Origin: Photobacterium profundum SS9
Lineage (GTDB): Bacteria > Pseudomonadota > Gammaproteobacteria > Enterobacterales > Vibrionaceae
Direction: 5' to 3'
NCBI RefSeq assembly: GCF_000196255.1
Contig: NC_006370.1
Location: 1,808,887 to 1,872,886 of the forward strand
Length of the DNA stretch: 64,000 nucleotides
Below, one piece after another: positions 61,265 to 64,000 of this stretch (positions are counted from its first letter, which is position 1; each line of letters begins with the position of its first letter). A model generated the notes under the pieces. That model worked only from the letters and a program-made list of their open reading frames with translations. It did not search any database and was not told the origin of the DNA. The position numbers and the translations under genes are program-made.

Positions 61265-62303
61265 GGCTCTGTTCCAGATTATTGTTGTCATCGGTATGCC
61301 GCTACTAACATTTGCTGAAAATTAAGACCTGCATAGCTTTCTCTAAACCAAGCGAGATAATGGGGTAAATACTTCGTTGCGACGCCTCGCATTTTTATAT
61401 CTATCCAACCTTTAAAATGTGCTATAGCACCATTCACTGTCTGAATATGATAAATCTTATCTTGCACTCTATTTTCATTACTTATCAGCCTTTTATGGTC
61501 ACAATTTGTTTCTTCAGCTATGCTGACGTATGCCCAAGCGCCATCACTGCACAAGATAGAATCTTTGACTATATATGGTTCTAAATGCGAACTGATTTCA
61601 GAGGCTGTATCATCCGCTAAAACACCATCAATCATGTGCTTACTACGGTCTATCGACAAAAGCACTGCGACCTGTTCACCTCGTTTTCTTTTGTCTACTT
61701 CGCCCCCGCGTTTCCTTGCAACCCTATCTCCATTCAACTTTTTTGTGCCTTTTTCAGAGTAGGCCAGAAAAAATTCGTCAACCTCAATGATCCCAGATAA
61801 TTTATCTTTATATTGCTCTGATTGAGCTTCAAGAAAACGATGTCGCCATAAAAATGCTGTTTTAAGATTAATATTACAAATCTTGGCAGCTTGACGTAAT
61901 GGTAATTTCAGCTCCATACATTCTGCATATTGCAGCCAAAGATCACATTTATGTAATTTTGCTAATGGCGTTTTTGTTTTTATATTGAATGTTTTAGCGC
62001 ACTCTTTGCAGCGATAACGCTGCACTGAACCAGATTTACCCCATTTATTAAAATGAAGTGAATGACAGTGTGGACATTGAGGTGAAATATCAAAAATAGG
62101 CTGAATAATGTCACCGACAGTTATTTCTGGCTGAATAGATTGAATGTTCAGCTTAACTTGCTCTCTTTGAGCCGGAGTCATGTCTAAAAGTAGTTGAGTA
62201 ATATACTTCAAGCGATATGTGAATGTTTTAGCTCTCATTGCCTTAACCTTCAAGCTGTTAACTACACTTATAAGTGTAGTCAACATTTTGATGGAACAGA
62301 GCC
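61265..62303 (-). mobile_element. IS1595-family insertion sequence
   Basis: 1039 bp with terminal repeats GGCTCTGTTCCA / TGGAACAGAGCC and a perfect 8-bp target duplication AAAAACAT (61257-61264, 62304-62311). Confidence 0.95.
61288..62286 (-). CDS. IS1595-family transposase
   Basis: A 332-residue transposase. An N-terminal zinc ribbon (CPHCHS...YRCKECAKTF), a helix-turn-helix (LPLRQAAKICNINLKTAFLWRHR), then the ISXO2-like DDE domain: GIIEVDEFFL (Asp), LCSDGAWAY (second Asp) and HIQTVNGAIAHFKGWI, where Asn stands at the position of the third acidic residue as in some IS1595 groups. Complete and probably recent. Confidence 0.93.
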   Translation of the reverse strand: MLTTLISVVNSLKVKAMRAKTFTYRLKYITQLLLDMTPAQREQVKLNIQSIQPEITVGDIIQPIFDISPQCPHCHSLHFNKWGKSGSVQRYRCKECAKTFNIKTKTPLAKLHKCDLWLQYAECMELKLPLRQAAKICNINLKTAFLWRHRFLEAQSEQYKDKLSGIIEVDEFFLAYSEKGTKKLNGDRVARKRGGEVDKRKRGEQVAVLLSIDRSKHMIDGVLADDTASEISSHLEPYIVKDSILCSDGAWAYVSIAEETNCDHKRLISNENRVQDKIYHIQTVNGAIAHFKGWIDIKMRGVATKYLPHYLAWFRESYAGLNFQQMLVAAYR

Positions 62304-62576
62304 AAAAACATCAAGTTGACGCGTTTTACTCAGCGGTTTTGGTGAGTGTCCCTTAATCGTTTTGATTCGTTAATATTATTCGTAATAAGCTAACTATTGC
62401 TTGCGTAATGCGGGTTATAGACCCAATAGACTATTTGAGTATTATGCTTGGAGTTCTATGCAGCGTTCACGTTTAATACAGTGCTTCGTTTTAGCCTTGG
62501 AAGGAAGCGAACGTCCTAGCAAAGTAAGCGTAAGTGACAGGCGTTAGGTGTTATCACAATTAAGAAGGAATTTAGT

Positions 62577-62747
62577 TTGTTAGCTTTTACCCATAAAACA
62601 GGACACTATTTGAGCGTTGATGGTGCCGAAATTTATTATGAATTATTAGGCGATCCCGAAGGTAAACCACTTGTGTTATTACATGGTGGGCTAGGTTGTA
62701 TAACTGATTTGAACGTAATTCTTGAAGGTATTCCAAGTGGTTATAGG
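62577..62747 (+). pseudogene. Alpha/beta hydrolase cassette gene cut by IS4
   Basis: AAGAAGGAA precedes a TTG start. LSVDGAEIYYELLGDPEGKPLVLLHGGLGCITDL is the standard N-terminus of α/β hydrolases (HGG oxyanion motif). After 57 codons the IS4 end begins; the rest, if present, is beyond the window. Between 62346 and 62576 a possible attC ends at GGCGTTAGGTG (62540). Confidence 0.75.
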
Positions 62748-64000
62748 CATAGGTATCTACACAGATTGAGCAAAAAACGAACTGGCTATTTGCCTCATCG
62801 CGTTTATCTCATCCATGGTGTAGGTATTTAGTACTTCACACATTTGTAGGAAAACCCATAGTCCCGCAAGCAGTGATGGCTGAGTGACAGGCTTTGTTCG
62901 CTTAGTTAAACGACCACTCAGCTTAACCAAAAAACCTTTAAATTCATTAGCTTCATCCGAGCTGTCCGAATAAAGCTTAAATATCAACGTCGTTGCAACA
63001 CTGGCTGTGATCAGACGCTTTAATATTGACTCCGCAGTAGTTTGCTGCCATTTTTCTAACTGATGACCATCTGACTTCAATAACTTAAACCAAGATTCAA
63101 TATTCCAGCGATGGCAATACCACGTTGCAATCTCTGTTGCATCAACATCCAACACGTTAGACAGCAGATACCATCTTGCTAGCTCTTTACCTTCATCATC
63201 CGTGACCAGGCTCATAACAAAGCGACAGGTGGGCGCCGCTGACGCTAGCTTTTCTGATTTCCGGTGTAACTCAACAGTCGTTTCACCAACAAACAAATAG
63301 CCCTCTTTACCTCGAAGAGAAATAACACCTTTCAAGTATGGGGAGATTGTTCGACTGATGATTTCAGCCGTTTTAAACTGACCTTCGTGACGGAACGTTG
63401 AGCCTTTTTTAGTTCGAGTTAGCCAGTGAACTGAGCCTAAACGTCTTAAGTCTTTCGCTGAATCTGCTTCTCTATCAACAACATGCACCAGGGGCTTGTC
63501 TAAATCTAATTGTTCTTGCCAATGAATGCTGTCAAAGAGTGAATCTAGGTGACTTTGCTTGGGTTGTAACTCTTGGCTTCGGCATTGATAAATACCGTTG
63601 CTTGTCAGTAAGTTAAGACCTGCTGGAGCAATGGGTGCGCCAGTATTTGCGTCTACCAATAAAGACGCTTGCAGTTCGTAGCCAACATCGAGAGCGTGTG
63701 ACATCTTAGTTTTATCTAACTTACTATGATGTTTAGCGAAATTGATATGGCACCAATCATGAGCCATTAATACATATCGACTTTGACTTTCTTTCACACC
63801 AGAACGAGCAAGACCCAGCATCGGGCCACTTAGCATAGGAAAAGTCACATCCTCATTATGATAAAAACGCCATGTTGCTTGTGTCGATGCCCATGATTGT
63901 GTGTGGTGGCGAAGAGATTCTACACCTGGTGCATTGCTAGAATTAACTGTCATGTGTTCCATTATAAGGGTCTGATAACGCTTAGATAATCTTGATTCAA
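62748..64000 (-). mobile_element. IS4-family (IS50-like) element, copy 3 (runs off the window)
   Basis: Left end CATAGGTATCTACACAGATT as in copy 2; by comparison it should end near 64147. Confidence 0.93.
62757..64000 (-). CDS. IS4-family transposase (5' end outside window)
   Basis: The frame is open to the window edge; by comparison with the other copies the start would be near 64043. The visible 414 residues contain AHDWCHINF, VVDREAD and the YREK motif. It differs slightly (SPYLKG against SPDLKG, GVESLRH against GVKSLRH). Confidence 0.93.
   Translation of the reverse strand, partial: ESRLSKRYQTLIMEHMTVNSSNAPGVESLRHHTQSWASTQATWRFYHNEDVTFPMLSGPMLGLARSGVKESQSRYVLMAHDWCHINFAKHHSKLDKTKMSHALDVGYELQASLLVDANTGAPIAPAGLNLLTSNGIYQCRSQELQPKQSHLDSLFDSIHWQEQLDLDKPLVHVVDREADSAKDLRRLGSVHWLTRTKKGSTFRHEGQFKTAEIISRTISPYLKGVISLRGKEGYLFVGETTVELHRKSEKLASAAPTCRFVMSLVTDDEGKELARWYLLSNVLDVDATEIATWYCHRWNIESWFKLLKSDGHQLEKWQQTTAESILKRLITASVATTLIFKLYSDSSDEANEFKGFLVKLSGRLTKRTKPVTQPSLLAGLWVFLQMCEVLNTYTMDEINAMRQIASSFFAQSV

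Larger units (their letters stand above)
61250..62345 (+). repeat. attC site interrupted by IS1595
   Basis: Left piece ...AAAAACAT up to 61264, right piece CAAGTTGACGCGTTTTACTC from 62312. Removing IS1595 and one duplication restores the array core AAAAACATCAAGTTGACGCG. The right end of the site is also lost after 62345. Confidence 0.75.

Overview
The window is a mobile, AT-rich accessory region of a marine gammaproteobacterium, most likely Vibrio or a close relative. Three things suggest this: Vibrio-type integron attC sites, the mix of IS families (ISAs1, IS66, IS50-like IS4, IS1595, IS200, IS91), and group IIC introns lying at cassette ends. No rRNA, tRNA or recognisable core operon is present. 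Many IS boundaries could be fixed from their inverted repeats and target duplications, and four broken genes could be read across the lesion.

Region 1 (1-15.7 kb) holds two related two-gene modules, each a large SF1 helicase followed by a winged-helix companion. The first (1-3377) is AT-rich and cut by the window edge. The second (9177-15688) is richer in GC and complete: a NERD nuclease-like domain, two kinase-like domains and an SF1 helicase in one 1653-residue protein. The layout resembles Mokosh type I phage defence. Between the modules lie IS debris, an attC site, two tandem ISAs1 copies and one IS66.

Region 2 (15.7-26.7 kb) has an integron cassette, then a tight three-gene operon: a TerB-domain protein, a BrxD-like ATPase and a BrxHI-like helicase. 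It is followed by tandem 31-bp repeats, a cluster of long palindromes, and small genes including two HAD-fold proteins.

Region 3 (27.0-36.4 kb) begins with an apparently unreported RiPP locus: a 57-residue precursor gene and a radical SAM/SPASM maturase, followed by an attC, so it looks like an integron cassette. Next come a group II intron that has lost its ORF, and a minus-strand cluster with a prokaryotic viperin. The viperin's neighbour, a thymidylate-kinase-like gene, is split by an IS66 insertion with a perfect 8-bp duplication.

Region 4 (36.7-46.9 kb) has a Cof-type phosphatase, two hypothetical genes, a PI-PLC-like protein, and a Tn7-like tnsA-tnsB-tnsC-tniQ operon in which tnsB is split by a frameshift. 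No Cas genes or CRISPR array accompany it.

Region 5 (47-64 kb) is an integron cassette array in which most genes are followed by attC sites. Cassettes encode an acyltransferase, a tRNA-binding OB protein, a GNAT, a lipoprotein, a phosphoribosyltransferase and small membrane proteins. It is heavily disrupted by group IIC intron fragments, ISAs1, three IS4 copies, IS200, IS1595 and two IS91 relics. No integron integrase lies in the window.
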